Counted from the stretch's first letter, positions 45,948 through 56,231 are shown. The stretch is DNA of 64,000 nt from Mucilaginibacter celer (GCF_003576455.2 NZ_CP032869.1:1426001-1490000), one strand, 5' to 3'. Notes: generated from the letters alone by a model not told the origin. Numbers and translations are program-made.

Positions 45948-47344
45948 AAAGCGAAGAGGATTTAGATAAGTTATTTAAAAAGTCGATGGACGACCCGGCT
46001 AATCATCGCGCGTTTAACGAGGATGACTGGGATGCTTTTGAACAAATGCTTGATGCGGGCAAAAAACGCCGCGGCATTGTTTATTGGTTGCCCTTGGCAA
46101 GCGGCATAGCGGCTATGTTGCTGCTGGCTTTAGGCTGGTGGTTTTTTATTAAACTGGCAAAAGTTATTGATAACAATAATACACAGGCAGGTGTAAAACC
46201 AACTGTAACAAAGTCCGGAACAAGCGGCGGAGCCATGCAGCAACAACCCCAGGATACTATTACAAATAAGCAGCAGCCATTAGATAATAACCTGGCAGCC
46301 GGCTCAAAAAAAGACACCATCGGGAGCAGGAATACTACCGGCAGTAATTTGGCTGCAAATAAATTGCAGAAAGATACCATTTGGAATGCGCAGCCCTCTG
46401 GCAACAACCTTGCTGCAGGCAGAAACAAACAACAGCAGGCTCCCGCCAAAGCAACATTAACGCCATCTGCCGGTGGTTACCGCCGCAACTTTGCCGGTAG
46501 AGATAACTTTGCAAGAAACAGGCGTGACAGTGCGGCGTTAACCAATGCAGCTCAAATGGCAGGTGTCGGTCCTGTCCGTGGTACTGTAGAATACATGTTA
46601 GCTAACCAGGTTTATTCACTTCACACACAACAGGCTCAGTCACCTGCACCGGATTTTAAAACGCAGATAGATCTGCCGGCCCCATCGGCTGTAAATACAG
46701 ATAAGCCGGCTAAAAAAATAACCAAACAGGGTTTTGGCTATCGTCCACAATGGGCTATTACGGCCCTGGCTTCGTCGGATGTTAACGGTACAAGCGCATT
46801 TCAGGGTAAGGCTGGCAGCAATTATGGTGCATTGCTGTCATTAGGTGTAACTAAAAAGTTAACCGTAACAAGCGGTGTAGTGTATTCGTCAAAACCTTAC
46901 GCTACAAGTTTTGCCAACTACAATAACAGCTCATTCAATTTCCAAAGGACGCCTTCAGATATTTTGGCCGATTGTAAAATGTTGGATATTCCTATCAATA
47001 TAGGCTACCAGGTTTTCGGTAATTTCCGTAACAAAGTTTCAGTGGGTACCGGTTTTTCATCGTATATCATGCTGCATGAAAAGTACACTTTTAACTATCC
47101 GGCAAACTATAGCAATGCAGCCTGGTCAACAAGCTATACCGTTCCAAACAGCAAAGGCTATTACCTGAGCATATTGAACCTTAATGCAACTTACGAGCGG
47201 AAGATCAATTCGAAATTTGGTGTAAGCGTGCAGCCATACATGAAAGTACCGCTTACAGGGGTTGGTTTTTCCAATTTAAAACTGCAATCAACCGGTGTGG
47301 CTGTGGGAGTTACGTACAACATCAACGCTTTCAGAAAACCCTGA
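45944..47344 (+). CDS. Putative anti-sigma factor fused to an outer-membrane beta-barrel-like domain (466 aa)
   Basis: The N-terminal cytosolic part (1-40, FNEDDWDAFEQMLDAGKKRR) resembles sigma-binding segments, then one TM at about 47-68 (LASGIAAMLLLALGWWFFI), and a low-complexity Gln/Asn/Thr linker with repeats of the form KDTI...NNLAAG (about 95-175). The C-terminal 200 residues look like an outer-membrane barrel (TSGVVYSSKPYATSF, DIPINIGYQVFGNF, FGVSVQPYMKVPLTG, GVAVGVTYNI). Thus one chain seems to reach from cytoplasm through the periplasm to the outer membrane. Coupled to the sigma gene by ATGA overlap. Confidence 0.75.
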   Translation: MKSEEDLDKLFKKSMDDPANHRAFNEDDWDAFEQMLDAGKKRRGIVYWLPLASGIAAMLLLALGWWFFIKLAKVIDNNNTQAGVKPTVTKSGTSGGAMQQQPQDTITNKQQPLDNNLAAGSKKDTIGSRNTTGSNLAANKLQKDTIWNAQPSGNNLAAGRNKQQQAPAKATLTPSAGGYRRNFAGRDNFARNRRDSAALTNAAQMAGVGPVRGTVEYMLANQVYSLHTQQAQSPAPDFKTQIDLPAPSAVNTDKPAKKITKQGFGYRPQWAITALASSDVNGTSAFQGKAGSNYGALLSLGVTKKLTVTSGVVYSSKPYATSFANYNNSSFNFQRTPSDILADCKMLDIPINIGYQVFGNFRNKVSVGTGFSSYIMLHEKYTFNYPANYSNAAWSTSYTVPNSKGYYLSILNLNATYERKINSKFGVSVQPYMKVPLTGVGFSNLKLQSTGVAVGVTYNINAFRKP

Positions 47345-47409
47345 TTGGGCGTAAAACAATTGGAATGCTTATCTTGCGGCACATTTACCCGTACCAGATA
47401 ATTCATTTC

Positions 47410-48723
47410 ATGAAAAAACTGCTGTTTTTTGCTCCCGTATTGTTTATGCTTTCCTGCGCTGATAAAAAGCTGCAGCAACTCGAAAATAAAAAACTCAACA
47501 GCCTTGCTGTTGAATACGTAAAGCTTGGTTTAACCATTGGCCAATATGATGGCGACTTTGTGGATGCTTACTACGGCCCCGATTCGTTAAAGCCCAAAAC
47601 CGAGTTGCTACCCAAAAATTTCCCTAAAGATAGTCTGCTGGCCACCGCCAACAGTATCATGAACGATTTGAGGCTGATAGCCCATACTTCAAAAATTGAT
47701 ACCAACCGTATCAGGGCCAACTGGATGGCCGATCAGTTGATTGCGTTCAGCCGCCGCATGAGGATTTTTTCGGGTGAGGAACGCCCGTTTGATGAGGAAT
47801 CGCGCGAGTTATTTGGTGTTGCAGCGCCCGTTTATACTGATGATTTTTTTAAAAGCCAGATAGCGTTATTGGATAGTATTTTGCCGGGTAAGGGCAATGT
47901 GAACGATCGTTTTCAAAAGCTTGCCAATAAATTCATCATCCCTAAAGATAAGCTTGATCCGGTTATTAAAGCCGCCATTGCCGAGGCCCGCAAACGTACC
48001 CTGGCGCACTATAAACTACCCGCCGGCGAAACATTTACGCTGGAGTACGTTACCAATAAGCCATGGTCGGGTTATAACTGGTATAAAGGTGGCTACAAAA
48101 GCACGGTGCAGATCAATACCGATTTGAAAATTTTTATAGATCGCGCAATTGACGTTGGTAGCCACGAAAGCTACCCGGGGCACCACGTTTATAATATGCT
48201 GCTTGAGAAAAACCTGTATCATGACAAAGGCTGGGTAGAGATTTCGCTGTATCCATTGTTCAGCCCGCAATCGCTTATTGCAGAGGGGAGTGCCAACTAT
48301 GGTATAGAAGTGGCGTTTCCGGGTAATGACAAGATCAATTTCGCGAAAAACGTACTGCTGCCGCTGGCCGGTTTAGATACGGCGGGCGCGGCGCTTTATT
48401 TTAAAGCCCTCGCCATAAAAGGTACTCTGAATTATGCCCGCAACGAAGCTGCCCGCGGTTTGATAAACAACACCATGAGCCAGGATAAGGCGCTAAGCTA
48501 CCTGCGTAAATACTGTTTGATGAATGACGAAACGGCCCAAAAATCGCTCAGCTTCATTAAAAAATACCGCAGCTATGTAATTAACTACAACTACGGACAG
48601 GATTTGGTGAAAAACTATATCGAAAGTAATGGCGGCACGGCAGGTAATCCGGCAAAGCGATGGGAACTGTTTGGAAAGTTGTTGAGCCAGGAGGTTGAGC
48701 CGGTTAGTTTGGTGAAGAAGTAG
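47410..48723 (+). CDS. DUF885-like lipoprotein, putative metallopeptidase (437 aa)
   Basis: The ATG at 47410 gives a lipoprotein signal (MKKLLFFAPVLFMLSCADKK, lipid-attached Cys16); an upstream in-frame start at 47365 would put 15 extra residues before it. A signature HESYPGHH occurs at residues 252-259 in DVGSHESYPGHHVYNM, the zinc-like motif of DUF885 proteins, which are related to gluzincins. A second acidic segment follows (LIAEGSANYGIEVAFP near 295). Likely surface or periplasmic peptidase; substrate unknown. Confidence 0.85.
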   Translation: MKKLLFFAPVLFMLSCADKKLQQLENKKLNSLAVEYVKLGLTIGQYDGDFVDAYYGPDSLKPKTELLPKNFPKDSLLATANSIMNDLRLIAHTSKIDTNRIRANWMADQLIAFSRRMRIFSGEERPFDEESRELFGVAAPVYTDDFFKSQIALLDSILPGKGNVNDRFQKLANKFIIPKDKLDPVIKAAIAEARKRTLAHYKLPAGETFTLEYVTNKPWSGYNWYKGGYKSTVQINTDLKIFIDRAIDVGSHESYPGHHVYNMLLEKNLYHDKGWVEISLYPLFSPQSLIAEGSANYGIEVAFPGNDKINFAKNVLLPLAGLDTAGAALYFKALAIKGTLNYARNEAARGLINNTMSQDKALSYLRKYCLMNDETAQKSLSFIKKYRSYVINYNYGQDLVKNYIESNGGTAGNPAKRWELFGKLLSQEVEPVSLVKK

Positions 48724-48793
48724 AAGGTTTTGTACGATAAGACGCAGAAACGTAAAGTCTTTTGGGTTTGTTAATGGCTGGGCCGTTGATGGT

Positions 48794-49792
48794 TTAATTA
48801 GTGGTTATCCGTGTATTCAATAGCTGCTGAGTAGTTTGCTGCCCCAAGTTTTTATTCAACAATCGGATATAAGGATCGATATCTATTAACGGCCAGTCTG
48901 TCCCAAATAGGATATGACCCGCACTAATATTCCGGATTTGCTTTTTGAAAGCCGCCAACGGATGAAATGCCACTTTAGAACTGTGTGCGCTACCTGGTTC
49001 GAATGGAAAAACCGCACTGATATCAAAATATAGCCCGGGATGAGGATTTTTATGAGCATTGATATAAGTCGCGAATTTTGCAAGGGCTTTATCTGTTTGC
49101 CTGTCGTAACCGCCCCAACCTGCCATATGCGCTATAATTATTTTGGTGTTTGCAGCAAAAGGCAGTAGCTGATTTATGAGTATTTCAGTATTTGCTGCCC
49201 CGTCCCACTTATCATCACTGCGAAAATGAACAAGCAATAACAAGCCGTATTTATTAGCAGTCGCGAATACTTTCTGCAGTTGCTTAACCTGGGTTTTATC
49301 AAAAAGGTTAACCTTGCTGTTGGCAAAATGGAGTTTAATACCAACAAAATGTTTCGTTACTGCACATCGTTCAATTTCATTTAAGGCGTATGGTTTTAGG
49401 GGATTAACGCTCAATAAGGCTTTTAACCTATCGGGATATCGTGCAGCCTGAGCTGCTATCCAGTCGTTTTGCTTTTTTACTTCCTCATATTCATGCGCTA
49501 CCGGCGTTAGCGGCGAGCCGAACCAATACGCGTTTGAGATAATCCAGGCCGAATGAAATTTAGCCCGGTTAAGCCGCCCTATAATCGTATCGGCGTCAAA
49601 GCAAAGCGAATCTGTTTTGGTAGCTTTCTGGTGAAATGCTTTTAGCATACGGTAACCCAATTGTACCGTGGCCGAGTCCTGCAGGTGCACATGGTAATCG
49701 GTAGCGTAACCTGGTTTTACCTGGGCTGTTGAGGTACAAGCCGGCATAATGAAAAATATTAAAGCAGCCCAGGGCCGTAAATAGTGCTTCAT
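48794..49792 (-). CDS. Amidohydrolase-family lipoprotein (332 aa)
   Basis: ATG at 49792 chosen (a TTG nine bases upstream is possible). Signal with lipobox-like MPACTS near residue 18. TIM-barrel metal hydrolase features: His-x-His in DYHVHLQDS near 33, IKLHF near 172, LLVHFRSDDKW near 195, HMAGWGG near 226 and FGTDWPL near 300 with the terminal Asp. Resembles the amidohydrolase 2 group (decarboxylases, lactonases). Convergent with the DUF885 gene. Reaction not predictable. Confidence 0.85.
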   Translation of the reverse strand: MKHYLRPWAALIFFIMPACTSTAQVKPGYATDYHVHLQDSATVQLGYRMLKAFHQKATKTDSLCFDADTIIGRLNRAKFHSAWIISNAYWFGSPLTPVAHEYEEVKKQNDWIAAQAARYPDRLKALLSVNPLKPYALNEIERCAVTKHFVGIKLHFANSKVNLFDKTQVKQLQKVFATANKYGLLLLVHFRSDDKWDGAANTEILINQLLPFAANTKIIIAHMAGWGGYDRQTDKALAKFATYINAHKNPHPGLYFDISAVFPFEPGSAHSSKVAFHPLAAFKKQIRNISAGHILFGTDWPLIDIDPYIRLLNKNLGQQTTQQLLNTRITTN

Positions 49793-50248
49793 GAAATCCA
49801 ATATAGCAATTTATATTGCTTTGGTTTTTGCTTTTAATGATCAGTTCCGGCGGATTGGCCGGGACTATTGTAATCACCAAATCCTGGGTAGGTGCTTGTT
49901 AACTAATATTTAACCTCCTTGTACACTACAATCCCACTACAACAACCTTCTTTTGTATTCAAAAATTGTGTTTTATCATTACTGATGATTATGTTTTGTG
50001 CTGATTTCTGAATTTTTAGCCCGTGTTGTAAATATCTATACATCAGTTAATTACGAAAACGTTGTAGTAAATAAATTCTTTCAAACGCTGTATTTTTGTC
50101 TTTTAGTTAAATAGTTTTGGTTTAGTGAACAGGCCGATTTTAAGCCGCACTAATTTTCCCTGCAATCCAAATCCACCGGGTAAACAGCGGGAAATAACCA
50201 ATTAGCACAATTAACTACATCTTATAAACCAATTATTACTATCATTTT
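49793..50248. other. Intergenic region between divergent genes
   Basis: No ORF with coding character. It contains A/T-rich sequence with TAnnTTTG matches (TATTTTTG near 50092, TAGTTTTG near 50113) but no TTG at the right distance; the 135 bases before the alginate-lyase-like gene are likely its 5' leader. Confidence 0.5.
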
Positions 50249-51838
50249 ATGAAAAGAAACAACCTTTCTTATTGGCTGTGCTGTATCCTGCTCATTGGCG
50301 CGGCTGCAATTTTTACACATTGTAAAAAATCATCAGTATCCGGCAACGCGGCCGCGGCTAACCAGGAAACCACCACGCAGCCTCGCTCGGTTACCTCGTT
50401 TGTGCACCCTGGCGTATTAAACACGGCTGCCAATCTCGATCTGATCCGTAACCAGGTAAACAGCGGCGATGCCTCGCGCACGGCATCTTACCAAAAAGTG
50501 ATCGATTTTATCACCAACAACCCTATGCCTACACAATTCTATTCAACGGTGTATGTGGGTTCCAACGGGCATACCAGTCCCTCAAAATCGCAGATCAGGA
50601 AAGATGCTATCCTGGCTTATGCGCTGGCTTTGCGTTTTGCAAAAACGGGCGACACCCAATGGTCTGATAAATGTAAGTTTATTTTGAACGGCTGGGCATC
50701 AACTTTCCAAAACTACGCGCCTATTGATGCTTCAGATAACCCGCATCAATCAGATCTCGAGGCTTCATGGACAACGCCAAGCTTCGTTGCCGCGGCCGAA
50801 ATTATCCGTTATTATCAGCCGGGAGGCGTATCAGCTAATTGGGCGGCTTCAGAAATTACTACGTTCACTAATTATCTCAACAACGTAAAGGATAATTATA
50901 TCAACCATACTTTCGGTGGTTATGGCTACAACTACAACAATAACTGGAATGTATCTGCCGGTTACGCTAAAATGGCCGTTGGCGTGTTTTTAAACAGCGC
51001 CAATGTATTTAATGATGGCGAGAATCAGCTTAATATCACCATGCCCGCCATGATCTTATCGGATGGTACCATGCCCGAAGAATGCGACCGTAATGATTGC
51101 GTGCACTATCAATATTCACTAACCGGTTTCACCTTCGCCGCCGAAATTGCTGCCATGCAGGGCGATAACTCATTGTATACAGCGCTTTCAAACCGGATCA
51201 GCTCGGGGTACGATTTTATGTACCGCTCATTTTTTCAGAATATCAGCTGCGATTATTGTTCAACTTCAAGCGCCGTTTACCCCGGTTTGGAGGTTGCTTA
51301 CCATCACTATGGTACTTCCAATATGAATGCATTACGCACAGTAAATGGAAACGCAACCCCGGTTTATGCACCTGCCGATAACACTTTCGCCGGTTTTACT
51401 ACTTATACCCACTATAATGTAGGTGGCGGCAATACTACGCCTCCGCCATCAAATAACCCGCCAATTGGCACCGTTATTTCGCTTAAAGGCTTCAACGGCA
51501 AATATGTAAGTGGTGAAAACGGCACTCAAGCCATGACCTGCACCCGCACCACAGCCGGCGATTGGGAACATTTTACCGTGCTTGATGCCGGCGCCGGCAA
51601 AATATACCTGCGCAGCATGGGCAAATATGTATCATCAGAAAACGGTACTCAAGCCATTACCTGCAACCGCACCACCCCCGGCGACTGGGAGAAATTTACC
51701 TGGGGCGTAAATGCCGATGGTACCGTAACCTTACAAGGCTTTAACGGCAAATTTGTATCGAGCGAGAACGGTACCCAGGCCATGACCTGTACCCGTGCCA
51801 CTGCCTCGGGATGGGAGTCATTCGGGCTTAATCAATAA
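50249..51838 (+). CDS. Alginate-lyase-superfamily lipoprotein with C-terminal beta-trefoil (fascin-like) domain (529 aa)
   Basis: N-terminal lipoprotein signal with a Cys at residue 25 ([10 protein letters not shown]). The catalytic-like (alpha/alpha) domain at about 50-390 matches the PF05426 alginate-lyase type ([50 protein letters not shown]). A Pro-rich linker near 400 precedes three homologous 35-40 residue repeats with the pattern [22 protein letters not shown], i.e. a fascin/actin-crosslinking-like beta-trefoil that could bind polysaccharide. Neighbouring GH88 supports uronic-acid polymer degradation. A strong terminator follows. Confidence 0.85.
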   Translation: MKRNNLSYWLCCILLIGAAAIFTHCKKSSVSGNAAAANQETTTQPRSVTSFVHPGVLNTAANLDLIRNQVNSGDASRTASYQKVIDFITNNPMPTQFYSTVYVGSNGHTSPSKSQIRKDAILAYALALRFAKTGDTQWSDKCKFILNGWASTFQNYAPIDASDNPHQSDLEASWTTPSFVAAAEIIRYYQPGGVSANWAASEITTFTNYLNNVKDNYINHTFGGYGYNYNNNWNVSAGYAKMAVGVFLNSANVFNDGENQLNITMPAMILSDGTMPEECDRNDCVHYQYSLTGFTFAAEIAAMQGDNSLYTALSNRISSGYDFMYRSFFQNISCDYCSTSSAVYPGLEVAYHHYGTSNMNALRTVNGNATPVYAPADNTFAGFTTYTHYNVGGGNTTPPPSNNPPIGTVISLKGFNGKYVSGENGTQAMTCTRTTAGDWEHFTVLDAGAGKIYLRSMGKYVSSENGTQAITCNRTTPGDWEKFTWGVNADGTVTLQGFNGKFVSSENGTQAMTCTRATASGWESFGLNQ

Positions 51839-51865
51839 CATACGTCCGCAATTATATCTACCTTG

Positions 51866-51898
51866 CCATAGCCCGCATACCGGGCTATGGTTTTTTTT
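51866..51898 (+). terminator. Intrinsic terminator after the lyase gene
   Basis: Perfect 10-bp stem CCATAGCCCG / CGGGCTATGG, 5-base loop, eight T. Confidence 0.95.
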
Positions 51899-51993
51899 AC
51901 TCGGTGCAGGTGTGAGGCTTGGATTTAATCAGATAAATAATAGCTTTATAACAATTTAAAATTAACGCTCCCGGCGTTTTATAAACCCATTTT

Positions 51994-54198
51994 ATGCTGA
52001 TGAAAACCAGGCTGCTCCCTTTGCTTTGCTTCGCGATATTGATTTATGCTTCCTGTAAACAAGGTTCAACCAAAATTGAGCCTTATAGCGGCTGGCCGGC
52101 TTACGCAGGTTCGAAAGATGGCATCCGGTATTCATCAAACCAGGAAATTACCGCGGCCAATGTAGGGCAGCTTAAACAGGTTTGGATTTATAGCACACAT
52201 GATAAGGATACGGCCAACCGCAGCCAAAATCAATGTAACCCTATTATGGTTGACGGAATTTTGTATGGCACCAGCCCCAAACTAAAACTTTTTGCCCTGA
52301 ATGCCGCCACAGGCGAACAAAAATGGCTTTTCGACCCGGCCAAAGATGATACCACCAACAACGGCGACCCAATGGCTTACTACAAAGTGAGCCGTGGCGT
52401 TATCTACTGGCAAAATAATGATGGCGGCGAGAAGCGCATTTTTTACAGTGTAGGAGCTAAAACCTGGGCTATTGATGCTGAAAGTGGTACCCCGGTGCGG
52501 TCATTTGGGAACAATGGTTATTTGGATTTAACCAAAGATCTTGGTCGCGATACCAAATCATTTGTGGCAGGTACCACGCCGGGTGTTGTTTATAAAGATG
52601 TGCTGATAGTAGGCGACAGGGTTTCCGAATCGGCTGATGCAGCGCCGGGACATGTACGGGCTTATGATACGCGTACGGGTAAACTGCGATGGATTTTTCA
52701 TACCATCCCGCAGCCGGGCGAGCCGGGGTATGAAACCTGGCAGGATACCGCGGCCTATAAAAAGTTTGGCGGGGCCAATAGCTGGTCGGGCATGTCGCTG
52801 GATGAAAAGCGGGGGATAGTTTATATTCCAACAGGTTCGATAGGGGGAGATTTTTATGGCGGCTTCCGTAAAGGAAAAAACCTGTACAGTAATTCGCTGC
52901 TGGCGCTTGATGCGGGTACCGGCAAGCTGAAATGGCATTTCCAGGTAATACATCATGATTTGTGGGACCGTGATCTGCCTGCCAACCCCAATTTGGTAAC
53001 TATCGTTAAAGACGGCAAAAAGATTGATGCCGTGGCCCAGATTACCAAGCATGGCTATATTTTTATGTTCGACAGAACAAATGGAAAACCCATTTTTCAG
53101 ATAGAAGAAAAATCTGTGCCAACCAAAGCGCTGCCCGGCGAGGAGGTATGGCCTACGCAACCTATTCCAACTTTACCACAACCTTTTGCAAGGCAAATGT
53201 TTAACCCGGAAGACGTAACCGATCGCACGCCCGAAGTTCATGCCGAAATGCTGGCTAAATATAACCAGGTTAAAAACCGCATCATGTTTACTCCCCCGAG
53301 TAAAGAGGGCGGCTGGATCTTCCCTGGCTTTGATGGCGGCGGCGAGTGGGGTGGGGCCGCTGTTGATCCCGAAACAAAAATACTGTACGTAAACTGCTCT
53401 GAAATGCCCTGGGCGCAGGTAATGATTGATGTACCTAAAGCCAATGCTAATGATAATTCGCCGCAGGCGTTGGGGCATGTAATTTATAATACCAATTGCA
53501 TAGGCTGCCACGGCGCCGAATTAAAAGGTAACGGCACATCGTATCCTTCGCTGGTAAACATCGGCAAAAAATATAATGCCGATCAGGTAAACGGTATCAT
53601 CACCAACGGCCGAAACATGATGCCATCGTTTAAACAAATCTCTCCTTCAGATAAAAAGAACCTGCTGGCCTTTTTGCTCAAAATCCCTGAAGCAAAGGCT
53701 GTTAAAGAAATTGCCAAAGAGCCCGTAAATAACCGGGTAACCAGCACGGCCACCGAAAAGAAAATGGTTGACGAAATTCCTTATGCCATGAATGGCTATA
53801 ACCGTTTTTTGGATAAGTATGGTTATCCCGGCATAAAACCGCCATGGGGTACCTTAAACGCGGTTGATTTAACCTCGGGCAAGTTGCTTTGGAAAGTTCC
53901 GCTGGGCGAATATGCCGAACTGAGCAAAAAAGGGATTCCGGTTACCGGCACCGAAAATTATGGAGGCCCGCTGGTTACTAAAGGCGGCCTGGTGTTTATT
54001 GCCGCTACCAAAGATGAAAAGATCCGGGCCTTTGATAAACGCACCGGCAAGGTGGTTTGGGAGGCGCAGTTGCCTGCCGCGGGTTATGCTACACCGGCAA
54101 CTTATGCCATTGATGGGAAACAGTACATTGTGATTGCCTGTGGCGGCGGAAAAATTGGAAGTAAGTCGGGAGATAGTTATGTTTGTTTTGGATTGTAG
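51994..54198 (+). CDS. PQQ-dependent dehydrogenase with cytochrome c domain, lipoprotein (734 aa)
   Basis: Quinoprotein beta-propeller of the alcohol/glucose dehydrogenase type: SGWPAYAGSKDGIRYSSNQEI and GQLKQVWIYSTHD at the start, WHFQVIHHDLWDRDLPANP near residue 312 and the terminal PATYAIDGKQYIVIACGGG. An inserted cytochrome c module has the haem motif CIGCH at residues 502-506 and a distal Met in RNMMPSF near 545. Lipobox Cys21 (LIYASC). Oxidises a sugar or alcohol in the periplasm and passes electrons to the respiratory chain. No PQQ synthesis genes in the window. Confidence 0.95.
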   Translation: MLMKTRLLPLLCFAILIYASCKQGSTKIEPYSGWPAYAGSKDGIRYSSNQEITAANVGQLKQVWIYSTHDKDTANRSQNQCNPIMVDGILYGTSPKLKLFALNAATGEQKWLFDPAKDDTTNNGDPMAYYKVSRGVIYWQNNDGGEKRIFYSVGAKTWAIDAESGTPVRSFGNNGYLDLTKDLGRDTKSFVAGTTPGVVYKDVLIVGDRVSESADAAPGHVRAYDTRTGKLRWIFHTIPQPGEPGYETWQDTAAYKKFGGANSWSGMSLDEKRGIVYIPTGSIGGDFYGGFRKGKNLYSNSLLALDAGTGKLKWHFQVIHHDLWDRDLPANPNLVTIVKDGKKIDAVAQITKHGYIFMFDRTNGKPIFQIEEKSVPTKALPGEEVWPTQPIPTLPQPFARQMFNPEDVTDRTPEVHAEMLAKYNQVKNRIMFTPPSKEGGWIFPGFDGGGEWGGAAVDPETKILYVNCSEMPWAQVMIDVPKANANDNSPQALGHVIYNTNCIGCHGAELKGNGTSYPSLVNIGKKYNADQVNGIITNGRNMMPSFKQISPSDKKNLLAFLLKIPEAKAVKEIAKEPVNNRVTSTATEKKMVDEIPYAMNGYNRFLDKYGYPGIKPPWGTLNAVDLTSGKLLWKVPLGEYAELSKKGIPVTGTENYGGPLVTKGGLVFIAATKDEKIRAFDKRTGKVVWEAQLPAAGYATPATYAIDGKQYIVIACGGGKIGSKSGDSYVCFGL

Positions 54199-54213
54199 GA
54201 TAAAAAACTAAAT

Positions 54214-54651
54214 ATGGATTTGTTTGAAAGTGTTTTTGAATTGTACGAACAGGTAAGGTTAAAAGCCGAAGCCGATTTTCAGGATCTGATTAAAACCCAG
54301 TACACGCAGCAATGCTACAGCGATAACGGTGCGTTTTGCCTGGTGCTGGAGATCTCGGTTTTGAAAAACAGCTCGGATGATGACTATGGCCTGCTGCTTT
54401 CTATCAACGCGCAAACAGAACCTAATTATGGCGGTATTAAACATGATACACCGGGGATTTACCTGATAGCCGAATTGCTGAGCGGCGATCATCAGCATCT
54501 CGAGGCCGTAGATGAAGTATTTTTTGACCCTGCTAATGAGGCGGAGGTTGAAGCGACTTATGGTAAAATAGAACAGTTTATTAAACCTTTAACGGGCAAC
54601 ATCAGCTCGATATTGGCCGGCCGTTATGATGTGCAGCCGGTAGGGGCGTGA
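54214..54651 (+). CDS. Hypothetical acidic protein (145 aa)
   Basis: Starts 15 bases after the quinoprotein gene, so probably co-transcribed. Soluble, acidic, no signal peptide; helix-rich N-terminus (MDLFESVFELYEQVRLKAEADFQ) and a beta-rich centre. No family recognised. Terminates before the palindromic element copy 2. Confidence 0.7.
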   Translation: MDLFESVFELYEQVRLKAEADFQDLIKTQYTQQCYSDNGAFCLVLEISVLKNSSDDDYGLLLSINAQTEPNYGGIKHDTPGIYLIAELLSGDHQHLEAVDEVFFDPANEAEVEATYGKIEQFIKPLTGNISSILAGRYDVQPVGA

Positions 54652-54674
54652 TGATAGTATAAGTTATAATGAGT

Positions 54675-54781
54675 CTTGCGCTCGTTTGCAACGAGCGCTT
54701 AACCTGGTTTCGCGATTGTATCGCGTGGTTTGCGTTTAAAACGCAAATCCATATTAAGCGCTCGTTGCAAACGAGCGCAAG
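54675..54781. repeat. Four-hairpin palindromic element, copy 2
   Basis: Outer arms 54675-54702 and 54754-54781 are perfectly complementary over 28 bp, and each arm is also a hairpin (GCGCTCGTT/AACGAGCGC). Inner hairpins CGCGATTGTATCGCG and TTTGCGTTTAAAACGCAAA correspond to those of 20390-20498 in inverted order and orientation. It lies between convergent genes. Confidence 0.9.
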
Positions 54782-54801
54782 TTTAAGAAGTATTTTATAA
54801 A

Positions 54802-56094
54802 CTAAAACTCCTCCTCATAAACACTTCCGCCCGCCGTTTCAAGCTTATAATTTTTCACCTCACCCGGCCCCTCAAATTCAAACCTGATGCCTACTATGCG
54901 GCCCATGGAGTGGGCTTGTTTGTATTCGAAAATCTGTTTATCGTTCAAATAAACCCGCAGGTAGTGATCTTTAACAACACAGCGCAGGTTTTGAAACTGA
55001 GCCATATCGGTGCCAAAGGCGCTCAGGTCGTGGTTTTTGCCGCTTACCCAGTCTTCGCCGGTTAGTATACCGATATCAGCTATACAGCCTTTGTTTACCA
55101 GCGGGATGATGATGGCGGTACCGTTGCCTAAAATAGTAAGATCGGCCCGGGCGCAAATGGATTGCCCCGCGGTTGAAGTATTGCGGATTGAACAATCTAA
55201 ACTGAAATTATCCGCATTAATGCCCGGAAATTCGCGGATGTTGGCAAACTTTACCAGGCTGTTATTAAACACCGGCGTACCCAGCTTTTGCTGCATCTGC
55301 CCGGCGGTAACGCCCATGTAGCCATCGCCCTTAATTTCGTCGGGCGATAAATAAATAGGCACGGGGTGGCGTTCAATGATGCCTTTCCATCCTTTGGTTT
55401 TGATAAATACCGAACTTTCTTTCCTGATGCGGTGATCTACAATCAGTTTAGCAATAAAATAACCCGGCTCATAATACATCGAAGTAAATTGTTTACCATC
55501 GCCCGGAACCTGTTCGCGGCGGTTAGGATCCCATGATTGTTGAATGAATACACTATCCGAATGAAAGGTGGAGGCATCGTAATTAAATACCACCGAGTTG
55601 GGCAGATCATCAGAAACTTTTTTACTGCTGAATTTTACTGTGCTTAAATCAAATGGTTTGTTCCGTTTGCTGCTCATGAAAAACAACGCTCCGAGTATAA
55701 GTAGCAAACTGCTGCCCATCCAGATGTATCGTAGTGTGCCTTTGGAGGTGGGGTGAGTAGTAGTTGCAGTAGCAGTGGCAGTTGCAGTTGCAGTTGCAGG
55801 GATTTGTTCAACAATTCCGTTATGCTGATAGTGTTGCCTGAAATCGCGCCAGCTGGTATAATCTAAAAACTGTGCGAGGGCGTTAAGGGTGGCGGCATTG
55901 GGGAAGCTATCGTAACGTACCTTGCCCCAAATTCTTTTTAAGGTTGATACGCTAAGCTGCACACGCGTTTTATCAAAAATTTGCCGACTCAACTGTTCAA
56001 AATCATCATTGCCCCAAATTTCGCTGTCGCCCCAGTTTAAACTGCGTTCAATAAGCTGCCGGCATAGCAAAAGCAATTGTTTTTCTTTTTCCAT
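54802..56094 (-). CDS. Membrane protein with N-terminal HTH-like domain and C-terminal lectin-like domain (430 aa)
   Basis: Residues about 20-85 (FDKTRVQLSVSTLKRIWGKVRYDSFP..TLNALAQFLDYTSWRDFRQHY) match a helical, DNA-binding-like module common at the N-terminus of Bacteroidota membrane proteins. An Ala-Thr dipeptide run (about 100-111) and a single TM (about 124-142, YIWMGSSLLLILGALFF) follow. The C-terminal 280 residues are beta-rich, like LamG/concanavalin domains (VYLNDKQIFEYKQA, IRFEFEGPGEVKNYKL). Divergently transcribed from two secreted LamG-like genes, which suggests it regulates or senses their substrate. Confidence 0.7.
   Translation of the reverse strand: MEKEKQLLLLCRQLIERSLNWGDSEIWGNDDFEQLSRQIFDKTRVQLSVSTLKRIWGKVRYDSFPNAATLNALAQFLDYTSWRDFRQHYQHNGIVEQIPATATATATATATTTHPTSKGTLRYIWMGSSLLLILGALFFMSSKRNKPFDLSTVKFSSKKVSDDLPNSVVFNYDASTFHSDSVFIQQSWDPNRREQVPGDGKQFTSMYYEPGYFIAKLIVDHRIRKESSVFIKTKGWKGIIERHPVPIYLSPDEIKGDGYMGVTAGQMQQKLGTPVFNNSLVKFANIREFPGINADNFSLDCSIRNTSTAGQSICARADLTILGNGTAIIIPLVNKGCIADIGILTGEDWVSGKNHDLSAFGTDMAQFQNLRCVVKDHYLRVYLNDKQIFEYKQAHSMGRIVGIRFEFEGPGEVKNYKLETAGGSVYEEEF
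55763..55798. repeat. Hexanucleotide tandem repeat GTNGCA, six copies, coding for Ala-Thr
   Basis: Six head-to-tail hexamers (GTTGCA, GTAGCA, GTGGCA, GTTGCA x3) inside the 54802-56094 gene. Copy-number change would alter the linker length but not the frame. Confidence 0.85.
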
Positions 56095-56231
56095 TTAGTT
56101 TACAGATGATATCGTGGTTTAAAAATCACCAAAAAAACGTTCTGAACAAACTTGAACTTAACTTGAAACGCATTGCGCGCTGTTTTACAAAGGTAGTTTG
56201 CAAGCTTTGGTTAATAAAAATCAAAACGCCC

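Noticed and set aside
56106..56231. N-terminal extension of LamG-like paralogue 1
   Set aside because: The extension hides a typical signal peptide at 56232 and has no homology with paralogue 2.
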